Source of the DNA: Cognatiyoonia sp965661665
Lineage (GTDB): Bacteria > Pseudomonadota > Alphaproteobacteria > Rhodobacterales > Rhodobacteraceae
Assembly: GCF_965661665.1 (NCBI RefSeq)
Contig: NZ_CBFIEO010000008.1
Coordinates: forward strand, 1-64,000
Length of the DNA: 64,000 nt
Reading direction: 5' to 3'
How positions within the stretch are numbered: position 1 is the stretch's first letter; each line of letters opens with the position of its first letter. Both the position numbers and the translations under genes were made by a program. A model generated the notes under the pieces. The model ran no database searches. It worked only from the letters and a program-made list of their open reading frames with translations, and was not told the origin of the DNA. Below are positions 7,255-16,525 of the stretch, one piece after another.

Positions 7255-9609
7255 ATGCTTTTCGGACTTGATGGCGTAGAAGTAGGCATCATCATCGTGT
7301 TCCTGACGCTCTTTGCGGGCATTCTGTCAGGTTTCCCTGTGGCGTTTGCCATTGGCGGCTCCGCGGTGATTTCATTCACAATCATTGCCCTTTTGGATGG
7401 CGGTGGCATCTTGCAGCACGCGGCCATTGATACCAGTACGGACGCGTATCGCGGGGTCGTGGCGGAGGGGATAAAACCCGACACCATATCGGTGTTCACC
7501 CATCCGGATTTGCCGCGATATACCACCGCGCTATTCCCGAATGGCTGGGAACATGCGCTTGACCGGAACGTCTCCTTCGTTGTGAACCGCATGAACGAAC
7601 GGGTCCTGGCTGGTCAATCAATCGAAACGCTGCTGGCGGTGTTGATGTTCGTGATGATGGGGATCGTGCTTGAACGCTCCCGCATTGCGGATGAATTGCT
7701 GACGACGATGGCAAAAGTCTTTGGCCCGCTGCCGGGTGGATTGGCCGTGTCTATCGTGATTGTGGGTGCGTTCCTTGCAGCCTCTACCGGTATCGTGGGC
7801 GCGACAGTTGTGACCATGGGCTTGCTGGCGCTGCCTACGATGTTGAAGAACGGCTACTCGCCAGAGCTTTCGACAGGCGTTATCGCGGCCTCTGGCACCT
7901 TGGGTCAGATCATCCCGCCTTCTATCGTGATCGTCCTCTTGGGCACATTGGCCGGTGACTTGTATTCCGCCGCTCAGGAGGAACGTGCGCAGCTCGCCGG
8001 TTGTACCGATGCGCTGACGTTCCTTGGCGAACCCGCTGTGGTTTCTGTCGGCACGTTGTTCCAAGCAGCACTCTTGCCCGGTATTTTGCTGGCGGGCCTC
8101 TATGCAGCCTACGCCTTCGGCTTTGCGCTTTTGAACCCATCCAAAGCGCCTGCTGTCCCAAGCGACGGGTCCGGCACGGGTGAAGTCATCACCCGCAATG
8201 ATGCGCTGACATGGTTCCTTGCGATGCCGGTTCTGGCGATTGGCCTTGTGATCCTTGGTGGTCAGGTGGGCGTTGTCGGTTCACAGTCCGTGATCGTCGA
8301 CAGCTACACTGATGCGGGTCAAACCGCTTCCCTCCGCACGAACGTGGGGGAGGAGTGCGCAGCGTCGATGCAAGAACTCCACGGTGATGAGGCGTGGACC
8401 CAAGCGTTGGAAGAGCAAGCGGCGATTGATGCGGCAGGCGGCGTCGAACAAGCCCGCGAATTGACCGTGGAAGAGCGGGAAGCGCTTATCGTCAAAAAGA
8501 TCGAGGCTGCTGCGCCCTTCGGCACAGGGCTGACGGTCGGCGCGCTGCTGTTGGGGCTGGTCCTGATCCTCGCCCGCGGCGTGGCCCCGTCGCAAGATCA
8601 GCGCCCGATTGCAATCGGGGCTGTAGGTGTCCTGCTGATGCTGCTGGTTGATGCCTTCATCATCGGGCCAACAACGTCACCGGGCACAACGGTTCTTTTG
8701 ATTGCCATCCCGCTCATTATAGCATGGCGTGGGTTGACCGTCGCTGCGCGCCGCCTTTTTGCGAACGAGCTGTTGCGCGTGGTCTTCCCGCCGCTGGTTC
8801 TGATCGTGGCGGTGTTGGGCTCCATCCTGGGTGGCATTACCAACCCGACACCCGCTGCGGCGCTAGGTGCTGGTGGTGCGATCCTGCTAGCGGCTTTCCG
8901 CAAGCTTCAGGACGAAGGCAAAGACGGCAAGATGGTCCTCTGGACCGCTGGCGCGATTGTCCTGATGCTGCTCGTTGGCGTGAATTTCGACATGCGTCTG
9001 GGGCAGGAGAACGTACTCTTTGAGAACTACCTCGCGTTCTTCGTCGCTTTCGCCGCCTTCCTCTTCTCCATGTTTGGTCTGCTTTGGGCCTGCTGGACGC
9101 TGTGGTCTGGTGGGGTTCTAAGCCCAGTTGTCCGCGAGACCGCCAAAGTCACCTCCATGGTCTTTACCATCTTGATCGGCTCGCAGCTTTTGAACCTCGT
9201 TCTGATTTCATTCGGTGGGGAACATTACATCCAGCAGTTTTTAAAGTCCTTTAGCAACGAATGGACCGTGTTCCTGATCGTGATGCTGGTGCTCTTCGTC
9301 TTGGGCTTCGTGCTCGACTTCTTGGAGATTATCTACATCGTGATCCCAATCGTGGGTCCGGTCATCTATGGCGGCACGTTCGATCCGAAATGGGTGACGA
9401 TCATGATCGCGGTGAACTTGCAAACATCGTTCCTGACCCCGCCCTTTGGATTTGCATTGTTCTACTTGCGCGGTGTGGCGCCGAAAGAGATCACGACAGG
9501 TCAGATTTACCGTGGTGTGATGCCCTTTATCGGTATTCAGGTGCTGGGTCTCTTGCTCTTGGCGCTTGTGCCCGGCTTCGTGACCATCGTTCCGAATTTG
9601 CTGCAATAA
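7255..9609 (+). CDS. dctM: TRAP transporter large permease (DctM type), oversized
   Basis: This is the sodium-driven translocation subunit in the inner membrane. It has 784 residues, nearly twice the usual 430. Core motifs of the DctM transport fold are present at both ends: SGFPVAFAIGGSA near the start, GTLGQIIPPSIVIVLLG in the middle, and DFLEIIYIVIPIVGP with LTPPFGFALFYLRG near the end. The extra length comes from two insertions, a hydrophilic one at about residues 65-110 and a large region of added helices and loops at about 270-590. The family commonly imports carboxylates. Confidence 0.92.
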   Translation: MLFGLDGVEVGIIIVFLTLFAGILSGFPVAFAIGGSAVISFTIIALLDGGGILQHAAIDTSTDAYRGVVAEGIKPDTISVFTHPDLPRYTTALFPNGWEHALDRNVSFVVNRMNERVLAGQSIETLLAVLMFVMMGIVLERSRIADELLTTMAKVFGPLPGGLAVSIVIVGAFLAASTGIVGATVVTMGLLALPTMLKNGYSPELSTGVIAASGTLGQIIPPSIVIVLLGTLAGDLYSAAQEERAQLAGCTDALTFLGEPAVVSVGTLFQAALLPGILLAGLYAAYAFGFALLNPSKAPAVPSDGSGTGEVITRNDALTWFLAMPVLAIGLVILGGQVGVVGSQSVIVDSYTDAGQTASLRTNVGEECAASMQELHGDEAWTQALEEQAAIDAAGGVEQARELTVEEREALIVKKIEAAAPFGTGLTVGALLLGLVLILARGVAPSQDQRPIAIGAVGVLLMLLVDAFIIGPTTSPGTTVLLIAIPLIIAWRGLTVAARRLFANELLRVVFPPLVLIVAVLGSILGGITNPTPAAALGAGGAILLAAFRKLQDEGKDGKMVLWTAGAIVLMLLVGVNFDMRLGQENVLFENYLAFFVAFAAFLFSMFGLLWACWTLWSGGVLSPVVRETAKVTSMVFTILIGSQLLNLVLISFGGEHYIQQFLKSFSNEWTVFLIVMLVLFVLGFVLDFLEIIYIVIPIVGPVIYGGTFDPKWVTIMIAVNLQTSFLTPPFGFALFYLRGVAPKEITTGQIYRGVMPFIGIQVLGLLLLALVPGFVTIVPNLLQ

Positions 9610-9662
9610 CAATTCTACCAAACATCTTGTTAAGCTGGGCAATCTGATTGATTGTCCGGCTT

Positions 9663-11240
9663 ATGTCTGAGCGGCCCAATATTGTTGTCATCCTCGCCGA
9701 CCATGTTGCCTTTGCTGGGCACTATGGCTCGGATCGCTTCAATTACCGCTGGCCGCACCTCGAACGTATCGCGCAACAGGGCGCGTGGTTTGATTGCGCC
9801 TATGCGATTACCCCTGTCTGCACACCGTCCCGCGCCAGCTTTCTCACGGGCAAGCGGCCTGACAAACACGGGCTGCGGTGGAACAGCGAATACCCGATCC
9901 CCTACAACCGCACCGAATTCCGCGAAGACGAGGAGCTTTATGCCCAACACCTCGCACGCGCGGGCTATGACAATCACTACTACGGCAAATGGCACTGCGG
10001 CATCGACAAGACCGCCGCTGATTATGGTTTGAAGGGGTGGAGCCTGCCGGAATACGGCAACCTCTACGCCAGTGACACCTACAAGGACTACCTCGCTCGC
10101 ATTGGTGAGCCGCAACCGATGTGCAAGATCGAACACCACCTGTTGCAACCCGACCTCAACGGCCAAGACGTCCTTATGGATCCGGCGGAACCGTGGGACT
10201 ACATGGATGGTGCCGGCATCCTGCAAGGCTCACCCGAGGTGCAAGAGCAATTCTTTGTCGCCAACATGGCCTGCGACGCGCTGCGCGATCTCAAAGACAG
10301 CGATCAACCGTTTTCCATGTTCATCAGCATGTGGGGGCCGCATCACCCGTATTACCCCAGCCAAGAGTTTGCGGATCGCATCAACCCCGCTGATATTCCC
10401 AAATATCCCAGCTTTGGCGAAGACCTGAGCCAGAAGCCGTGGCGGTACCGCGTGCAGCGCGACCTGCGCTGCCAGCACCGCGCGATCGAACGCTGGCCGG
10501 AGTGGGAGACATGGCAAACCGTGCTCGCCCGTTGCTACGCCGCAGGTCTGCAAACCGACGCCGCCATCGGGCGTGTGGCCGATTGTTTGGAAGAGACAGG
10601 GCTTGCTGAGAACACACTCTTCATCGTCACAGCCGACCACGGCGACGGGATCGCTGCTCATGGGGCAGGCTGGGACAAGTATTCATCCTTTACGGAGGAG
10701 GTGGCCCGCATCCCGCTCGTCATGCGCCACCCAGCGTCGATCCCCGCAGGCACCCGCATCGACACGCCGGTCAGTCTGTTGGATGTGACTCAAACCATCT
10801 GCACCGCCGCAGGTGCCACCGTGGATCACCCGCTGCCCATGGACGGTGACGACCTGATCGCCATGACCAAGGGCGCGGTGACACGCGACACCCTCATCTG
10901 CGATCACTTCGGGCATTCCGGCGATGTGAGCTTCCAGAAAATCCTCTACCAAGACGGCTGGAAATTCGTTGCCTGTTGGGGGGATGGGGATGAGCTTTAT
11001 GATCTTACGAACGACCCTTTTGAGCTTACCAACCGCATCACAGACGACACCCTCACGGATCGGAAACACGCCATGCGCCACCAGATCATCGAACATCTGG
11101 ATGAACGTCGCGCCGAACGCGCCAATTGGCATCCGGCTGAGTTTTGGGAAGACGGCATCGTCTTTTCCTCCGCCGAATGGCCACGGGAGGAGACACTGCT
11201 GCTCTATAAACTAAGAACGCTGGTGGGTTCGCCGACCTAG
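9663..11240 (+). CDS. Sulfatase (formylglycine type), no signal peptide
   Basis: This is a sulfatase or phosphonate-ester hydrolase of the alkaline phosphatase superfamily, 525 residues. C53 in VCTPSR is the residue that a formylglycine-generating enzyme would convert. Other active-site elements are ILADH near the N-terminus, GKWHCG and TADHGDGIAAHG. No signal peptide is visible, so it should act in the cytoplasm. It lies 53 nt after dctM on the same strand, suggesting that the transporter brings in a sulfate ester or a related compound. The ATG at 9663 is preferred over a TTG at 9648. The substrate is unknown. It converges with the arginyltransferase gene, and their stops share the same CTAG. 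Confidence 0.88.
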   Translation: MSERPNIVVILADHVAFAGHYGSDRFNYRWPHLERIAQQGAWFDCAYAITPVCTPSRASFLTGKRPDKHGLRWNSEYPIPYNRTEFREDEELYAQHLARAGYDNHYYGKWHCGIDKTAADYGLKGWSLPEYGNLYASDTYKDYLARIGEPQPMCKIEHHLLQPDLNGQDVLMDPAEPWDYMDGAGILQGSPEVQEQFFVANMACDALRDLKDSDQPFSMFISMWGPHHPYYPSQEFADRINPADIPKYPSFGEDLSQKPWRYRVQRDLRCQHRAIERWPEWETWQTVLARCYAAGLQTDAAIGRVADCLEETGLAENTLFIVTADHGDGIAAHGAGWDKYSSFTEEVARIPLVMRHPASIPAGTRIDTPVSLLDVTQTICTAAGATVDHPLPMDGDDLIAMTKGAVTRDTLICDHFGHSGDVSFQKILYQDGWKFVACWGDGDELYDLTNDPFELTNRITDDTLTDRKHAMRHQIIEHLDERRAERANWHPAEFWEDGIVFSSAEWPREETLLLYKLRTLVGSPT

Positions 11241-12067
11241 GTTGCGGGCTGGCTGCCCGGCAGTTCGATCCGCGCCACCTGTTCGGCTATTGGCTCCGTC
11301 GATAGGGGATCGACAGCGCCAGAGAATTTGTCAGGCGATACCAAATCCTGCCAGCGCCCGCCGGCGAAGACTTCCATCCCTGCAAAGTTGGCTTTGTACC
11401 CCATCTTGGCACTGCCCGGCACCCAATAGCCAAGGTAGACGTAAGGTAGACTCAACTCGCGCGCGATCTCCACATGATCGAGGATCAGATACGTCCCGGG
11501 GGAGTTTGGCTCCAAACTTGGCTCAAAAAAGGAATAGACCATCGACAACCCGTCATCGAGGATATCGGTCAGGCAGGCCGCTACTGGTTGTCCATCCTCA
11601 CGCGTCACATCGGTGTATTCCACCACGCGGCTGCGGATCGGTGTCTCTTCCACCATTGCGGCGAATTCGAACATATCCATATCCGCCATGCCACCATCAG
11701 CATGCCGCTGGTCGAGGTATTTTCGGAAGAGCTCGTATTGATCTTCGGTTGCCCAGGGCGATGTCGCGCGGTGCTTCAGATTGGCGTTTCGCTTCAAGAC
11801 ACGGCGCTGGCTGCGGGAAGGTTTGAAATCCGCCACACGGATGCGGGCTGACATACAAGCGGCGCAATCGGAACAGGACGGGCGATAAAGCACGTTCTGC
11901 GACCGACGGAAGCCTTGCTTGGACAGTTTGTCATTCAACTCCACCGCCGCATCGCCTTGCAAGGCGGTGAACAGCTTCCGCTCCATCCGCCCGTCAAGAT
12001 ACGGGCAGGGTTGCGGGGCCGTCACATAAAATTGGGGCGCTATGGGGAGCGTATGTTGCATGCCCAT
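11237..12067 (-). CDS. bpt: Bpt-type aminoacyl-tRNA-protein transferase
   Basis: This N-end-rule enzyme adds an amino acid from charged tRNA to proteins with N-terminal Asp or Glu and so marks them for ClpAP. It has 276 residues, the usual length. The N-terminal Cys-rich region is complete (PQPCPYL, then PSCSDCAACMSARIRV), and the GNAT-like core ends with YVYLGYWVPGSAKMGYKANF. The start could also be the second ATG two codons later. It is the last gene of a minus-strand run. In bacteria with this name the transferred residue is usually Leu; older annotations call it arginyltransferase. Confidence 0.93.
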   Translation of the reverse strand: MGMQHTLPIAPQFYVTAPQPCPYLDGRMERKLFTALQGDAAVELNDKLSKQGFRRSQNVLYRPSCSDCAACMSARIRVADFKPSRSQRRVLKRNANLKHRATSPWATEDQYELFRKYLDQRHADGGMADMDMFEFAAMVEETPIRSRVVEYTDVTREDGQPVAACLTDILDDGLSMVYSFFEPSLEPNSPGTYLILDHVEIARELSLPYVYLGYWVPGSAKMGYKANFAGMEVFAGGRWQDLVSPDKFSGAVDPLSTEPIAEQVARIELPGSQPAT

Positions 12068-12121
12068 AAACTGCTTTGAAATGCGACGCCGCGCAACCCC
12101 TCTGACAGCAGCGCGGCGCTG

Positions 12122-12409
12122 TTACACAGGGCGGTTGATGGCGGCCGACCTCATCAGGTGATCGGTCAGGCCCTGACCACGGGGTGTCACGCATATCATG
12201 ATGATCGAAATCAGCTGCAAAGGCGCGACCTCAACGGACACGGTAAAGCCCAGCGTGTGCAGCAGGGCCGAGCTTGACTCGAACTGCCCGCCACCATGAT
12301 CGCGAAACTCAATCGCCATCAGGCGCATGCCCCAAGTGGTGGACCCGCTGGCAATCGTGAACCACCAATAAAGCAAAGCCTTCATCATCAACAAATGGAA
12401 TTTGTTCAT
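12122..12409 (-). pseudogene. RDD-family membrane protein, N-terminus lost
   Basis: The 95 residues match the C-terminal half of short RDD proteins, which often sit beside this transferase gene in Rhodobacteraceae. Recognisable blocks are WFTIASGSTTWGMRLMAIEF, LLHTLGFTVS and PRGQGLTDHL. The first transmembrane helix with its Arg-Asp-Asp signature, about 50 residues, is missing. I see no trace of it in other frames before the next gene. The ATG at 12409 may allow a short protein, but it would lack half of the fold. Confidence 0.6.
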
Positions 12410-12430
12410 TAATCGCCGCTATGTGCGGTT

Positions 12431-12937
12431 TTATGAGTTCAGCTTGCGCGCAATTCTTTTTGCAGATGACGCGATTGTACGTGTCTGTTCAGATCCTAAT
12501 TCAGGGGTCGCGGCGAGCGCCGCAATGGCAGCTGTTCCCACTTCGGAGACCTTTCCAGCCTCTGCCACTTGCAAAGCAGTGGTCGCATCCTCGATCCCGA
12601 TGCAGCCATTCGCAAACCGCAGGTCTGTCAGGTAATCCGCCAGAATGGCATAGTGGTCTTTTTCCCGCGCCAAACGGAAAGCCTCACGAATGCGCGCGGC
12701 CTCGTCCATGTTCTCATTGCCTGGTGTGTCGCGAATTAAATCCATCACGATTTCAGTGTGGGACATAGGTTTGTCGAAATAATCAGGCTCAATCGCCAGC
12801 GCGATCGCCACATGCAACAGCTCGCTATTGGCGGTTTGAATGGGTTGTGCTTGTCCTTCGAGCCTCGCAATCGTCGCTTGTGCGATATAGCGCTGAAAAG
12901 CGCCCATGCCGACAAGCATGACCAAAGCCGAGATCAT
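12431..12937 (-). CDS. Hypothetical membrane-anchored protein
   Basis: I do not recognise this 168-residue protein. The N-terminus (MISALVMLVGMGAF) is one short hydrophobic anchor. The remainder is soluble, mostly helical and rich in Ala and Glu, with no Cys pair or catalytic motif that I can see. It lies between ybaK and the RDD remnant on the same strand with short gaps, so the four genes may be cotranscribed. Confidence 0.6.
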   Translation of the reverse strand: MISALVMLVGMGAFQRYIAQATIARLEGQAQPIQTANSELLHVAIALAIEPDYFDKPMSHTEIVMDLIRDTPGNENMDEAARIREAFRLAREKDHYAILADYLTDLRFANGCIGIEDATTALQVAEAGKVSEVGTAAIAALAATPELGSEQTRTIASSAKRIARKLNS

Positions 12938-12960
12938 AAAAACAAGTTATGGCGACAGCC

Positions 12961-13428
12961 TCAAATCACAAAGTCCTCTAACGCGCCCTCTATCATCGCA
13001 ATTAATTTTGACGGTTTTATGGGAAAGATATGACGCGGGGTGCCTGCGGCGGCGAAAATGACGTCTAATTCGGACAAACGCGGATCGACGAAGGCTTTGA
13101 TCGGCGTCAAATGACCCACAGGAGACACGCCGCCGATTGCGAAACCCGTGGTTTTGCGAATGAGCGCAGCATCCGCCTGCGATAAGGGGCGGCCCGCGAT
13201 CGCGCTTGCCTTGTCTAAATCCACACGGTTCCCGCCGGCGGTCAGGAATAGAAAGCAGGTCTCCTCCTCTGCCCGCAAAATCACCGACTTGGCAATCTGG
13301 TCCAATGCGCACCCTGCCTGATCTGCGGCTTGTTGGGCTGTACCTGTCTCGCCCGCCATCTCCAACACTTCGGTTTGCACATCGGCGGCGTCCAGCGCGG
13401 CCATGACCCGTTTGTAGCTTTTGCTCAT
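12961..13428 (-). CDS. YbaK/EbsC-family aminoacyl-tRNA deacylase
   Basis: This is a 155-residue stand-alone editing-domain protein. The fold motifs are present: KSVILRAEEETCFLFLTAGG near the middle, NRVDLDKASAIAG, then TGFAIGGVSPVGH, which forms the binding pocket. Family members hydrolyse mischarged tRNA, such as Cys- or Ala-tRNA(Pro). The exact tRNA cannot be told from sequence. It is divergent from glnE with a 62-nt gap. Confidence 0.9.
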   Translation of the reverse strand: MSKSYKRVMAALDAADVQTEVLEMAGETGTAQQAADQAGCALDQIAKSVILRAEEETCFLFLTAGGNRVDLDKASAIAGRPLSQADAALIRKTTGFAIGGVSPVGHLTPIKAFVDPRLSELDVIFAAAGTPRHIFPIKPSKLIAMIEGALEDFVI

Positions 13429-13490
13429 TGCAGCCTCGGTTTTGTGTTTCTCAGATTGACCCCAAGGGCGGTGAGCCGCACTTTAGCCAT

Positions 13491-16253
13491 ATGACGACGC
13501 TCGTAAATCCCCCGCGCTCCACGCACATATTCGACCAAGACCGCGCGGCGGAGACGCCTGCACATGTGCCATGGGCAACGGGAGCGCTGGCGGAGCTCTT
13601 GGCCGCCACAGCCAGTTGCAGCCCGTACCTTTTCGACCTCATTAAGCAGGAGGGGACATGGCTGGAAACCGCAGTCGCTGATCCCAATGCAGCGGTCGAG
13701 GCAGCGCTGACAGAGATCAAGTCGATGGAGACGAGCGATCTGACTCAAGGCCTGCGGCAGCAAAAACGGCGCATGGCGTTGCTCATCGCGCTCGTGGACA
13801 TTGGTGGTGTTTGGTCGCTAGAAATGGTTACGCAAACGCTGACTGATTTTGCGGACGCCTGTGTGGGGCAAACCCTGCGATGCCTCGTCGCTGACGAACT
13901 CAGGCGCGGCAAGATTCCTGGGATGGGGGAAGGCGAGGCTGAAACCGCCGCGGGGATGACAGCCCTCGCCATGGGCAAGATGGGTGCGGGGGAGCTTAAC
14001 TATTCCTCCGACATCGACCTCATTTGCCTGTTCGATGACACGCGGTTTGATCCTGCTTATGAACATGACACCCGCGCCGCCTTTATCCGCGTTGCGCGCC
14101 GGATGACGACCATCCTGTCAGATACAAAACCGGGTGGCTACGTGTTCCGTACAGATTTGCGGCTGCGGCCCGATGCCTCCGTCACGCCGGTATGTATTTC
14201 GATGGAAGCGGCGGAGCGGTATTACGAAAGCGTTGGTCGCACATGGGAACGCGCCGCCTATATCAAAGCGCGCGCCTGTGCAGGTGACATCGCGGCGGGG
14301 GAAGCGTTCCTGAAAACTCTGCAACCTTTCGTCTGGCGCAAACACCTTGACTTTGTGGCCATCCAAGACGCCCACGACATGCGCCTCAAAATCCGCGATC
14401 ACAAAGGGTTGGCAGGGCCTTTGAAGCTTGAAGGCCATGATATGAAGCTGGGGCTTGGCGGTATTCGGGAAATCGAGTTCTTTACGCAGACCCGCCAATT
14501 GATCGCAGGGGGCCGTGACCCGTCGTTGCGTTCCCGCCAAACAGTCGAAGGTTTGGCGCAACTGGCCGCTGGCGGCTGGATCGCGGAGGGGGAGCGGGAC
14601 CAACTTACAGACCACTACCGCTTCCACCGCGAGGTGGAGCATCGCCTGCAAATGGTTCGTGATGCGCAAACGCACGCGCTGCCAAGTGATGAAGCTGGCT
14701 TTGACCGTCTCGCTGCGTTCATGGGAAAGACGCGGGATGCTTTGCAGAAAGACCTGCGAGATCAGCTCCACGCTGTGCATGATCTGACCGAAGGCTTCTT
14801 TGCCCCCGATGCGGCGCCGCGAGTGACCTCAGAATGGGGGCAAGAAGTGACAGAGCGGTGGATCGACTATCCCGCCTTCCGCAGCGCCCGCGCGCAGCAG
14901 ATTTTCGAGCGGGTGAAGCCGCTGATCCTGACGCGCCTTCAAGACGCCGCCAAACCGGATGAGGCTTTGGCCGCCTTCGACCGTTTCCTCGCGGGGCTGC
15001 CAGCGGGGGTGCAGCTTTTCTCGCTTTTTGAAGCAAACCCGCAACTCACCAACCTGATTGTGGAGATTGCTGCAACGTCGCCCGCGCTCTCCACCTATCT
15101 GTCGCGCAATTCCGGCGTTTTGGATGCGGTGCTTGCAGGGCATTTCTTTGACGACTGGCCGTGGTTGGACGCGCTCAAGGATAGCGCCCGTGCCGCGATC
15201 GCTGCGCCCGCTGATTATGAAGGGCGGCTGTCTGCCGCGCGCCGCTGGGCAAAGGAATGGCACTTCCGCATCGGCGTGCATCACCTGCAAGGGTTGATTG
15301 ATGCGCGGCAAAGCGGCCAGCAATACGCCGATCTGGCCGAAGCGGTGGTCGCCGCGATTTTCCCCGTTGTGCAGGAGGAATTCGCAATCAAACACGGCAC
15401 CATCGCAGGGGCCACCGCCGCGGTGATCGGGATGGGGTCGCTTGGGGCGGCACAGCTCAACGCTCTTTCCGACCTCGACCTCATTGTCATTTATGATGCT
15501 AACAGCGACGCCACATCCGACGGCCGCCGCTCGTTGCCTGCGCGGCTTTATTATTCGCGCCTAACGCAAGCACTGATCACTGCGCTTTCCGCCCCAATGG
15601 CGGATGGGCATCTTTACGAGGTCGATATGCGGCTGCGCCCCTCTGGGCGGCAGGGGCCCGTGGCGACGTCTTTCGCTTCCTTCGCAGACTACCAGCGGAA
15701 TGAGGCGTGGACGTGGGAGCATCTGGCGCTCACCCGGGCACGTCCCGTCGCGGGGGACGCAACGCTTTGCGATAGGATTGAAGTGGTCCGCCAAGCCGTG
15801 TTGCTAGAGAAATCAAGCGGCCCGACTGTCACCGAAGACGTCATCGACATGCGCCGCCGCTTGGATGAAGCCAAAGCAACAGGCGATCCATGGGACATGA
15901 AAACCGGTGCCGGTCGCCAACAAGATATCGAACTTTTTGCCCAATCCCTTGCCCTCCGCGCGGGTGCGGCAAACCGCAAAGTGCCGCAACAAATCGCAGC
16001 GGGTGTCGCAGACGGGCGACCTGAAGCCGCTGACGCGCAGACCCTGCAATCGGCCTATGACCTTATGTGGCAAGTGCAATCAGCCGGGCGTCTGCTGGCG
16101 GGTGGCATCCTGCAACCTGACGTCATCGGGGAAGGGGGACGCCGCTTTGTCTTGCGCCAAACAGGGTTTGAGACGATGGATGCGTTGGAGACGAAAGTCG
16201 CCGAATTGGCTAAGGCGGCAGATGCGGTCATAACGAAAGGGCTCGCACGATGA
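13491..16253 (+). CDS. glnE: Glutamine synthetase adenylyltransferase/deadenylylase
   Basis: This bifunctional enzyme turns glutamine synthetase off by adding AMP and on by removing it, according to nitrogen state. It has 920 residues and two nucleotidyltransferase domains. The first contains MGAGELNYSSDIDLICLF and the second MGSLGAAQLNALSDLDLIVI, each with the paired acidic metal ligands. A helical linker joins them. The ATG at 13491 gives the family length, although the frame is open to a TTG at 13428. Its stop overlaps the next small gene by 4 nt. Confidence 0.96.
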   Translation: MTTLVNPPRSTHIFDQDRAAETPAHVPWATGALAELLAATASCSPYLFDLIKQEGTWLETAVADPNAAVEAALTEIKSMETSDLTQGLRQQKRRMALLIALVDIGGVWSLEMVTQTLTDFADACVGQTLRCLVADELRRGKIPGMGEGEAETAAGMTALAMGKMGAGELNYSSDIDLICLFDDTRFDPAYEHDTRAAFIRVARRMTTILSDTKPGGYVFRTDLRLRPDASVTPVCISMEAAERYYESVGRTWERAAYIKARACAGDIAAGEAFLKTLQPFVWRKHLDFVAIQDAHDMRLKIRDHKGLAGPLKLEGHDMKLGLGGIREIEFFTQTRQLIAGGRDPSLRSRQTVEGLAQLAAGGWIAEGERDQLTDHYRFHREVEHRLQMVRDAQTHALPSDEAGFDRLAAFMGKTRDALQKDLRDQLHAVHDLTEGFFAPDAAPRVTSEWGQEVTERWIDYPAFRSARAQQIFERVKPLILTRLQDAAKPDEALAAFDRFLAGLPAGVQLFSLFEANPQLTNLIVEIAATSPALSTYLSRNSGVLDAVLAGHFFDDWPWLDALKDSARAAIAAPADYEGRLSAARRWAKEWHFRIGVHHLQGLIDARQSGQQYADLAEAVVAAIFPVVQEEFAIKHGTIAGATAAVIGMGSLGAAQLNALSDLDLIVIYDANSDATSDGRRSLPARLYYSRLTQALITALSAPMADGHLYEVDMRLRPSGRQGPVATSFASFADYQRNEAWTWEHLALTRARPVAGDATLCDRIEVVRQAVLLEKSSGPTVTEDVIDMRRRLDEAKATGDPWDMKTGAGRQQDIELFAQSLALRAGAANRKVPQQIAAGVADGRPEAADAQTLQSAYDLMWQVQSAGRLLAGGILQPDVIGEGGRRFVLRQTGFETMDALETKVAELAKAADAVITKGLAR

Positions 16254-16522
16254 GGAAAGGGGACGCATTGGACCCGAAGGGCCTGATCCAAGAGGCCTAT
16301 AAAATCGACGGGATCACAGCAGGAGAATGCCGGACGATCTTCCTGGATTGGGCGCTCGGCGTGCCTGTTGGCCGCGATACCAAAGCAGACGTGCGCACGA
16401 TCCTGACCCAATACGCCGATCAACCGGCGGACCACCCAATGACACAAACCCTCGTCGCGGCCTTGCGCGATGGGGGACCGCCGCGCAGACGCGGTGGGCG
16501 GGCCGCGCGGGTCAAAGACTGA
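16250..16522 (+). CDS. Small conserved hypothetical protein after glnE
   Basis: This protein has 90 residues and begins within the last codons of glnE (ATGA overlap), so it is coupled to it. It is hydrophilic, with a Lys/Asp-rich start and an Arg/Gly-rich tail (PPRRRGGRAARVKD). No catalytic motif is visible. Similar small genes accompany glnE in related genomes as far as I recall. The function is unknown. It converges with eda, leaving 3 nt between stops. Confidence 0.75.
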   Translation: MRKGDALDPKGLIQEAYKIDGITAGECRTIFLDWALGVPVGRDTKADVRTILTQYADQPADHPMTQTLVAALRDGGPPRRRGGRAARVKD

Positions 16523-16525
16523 TCA

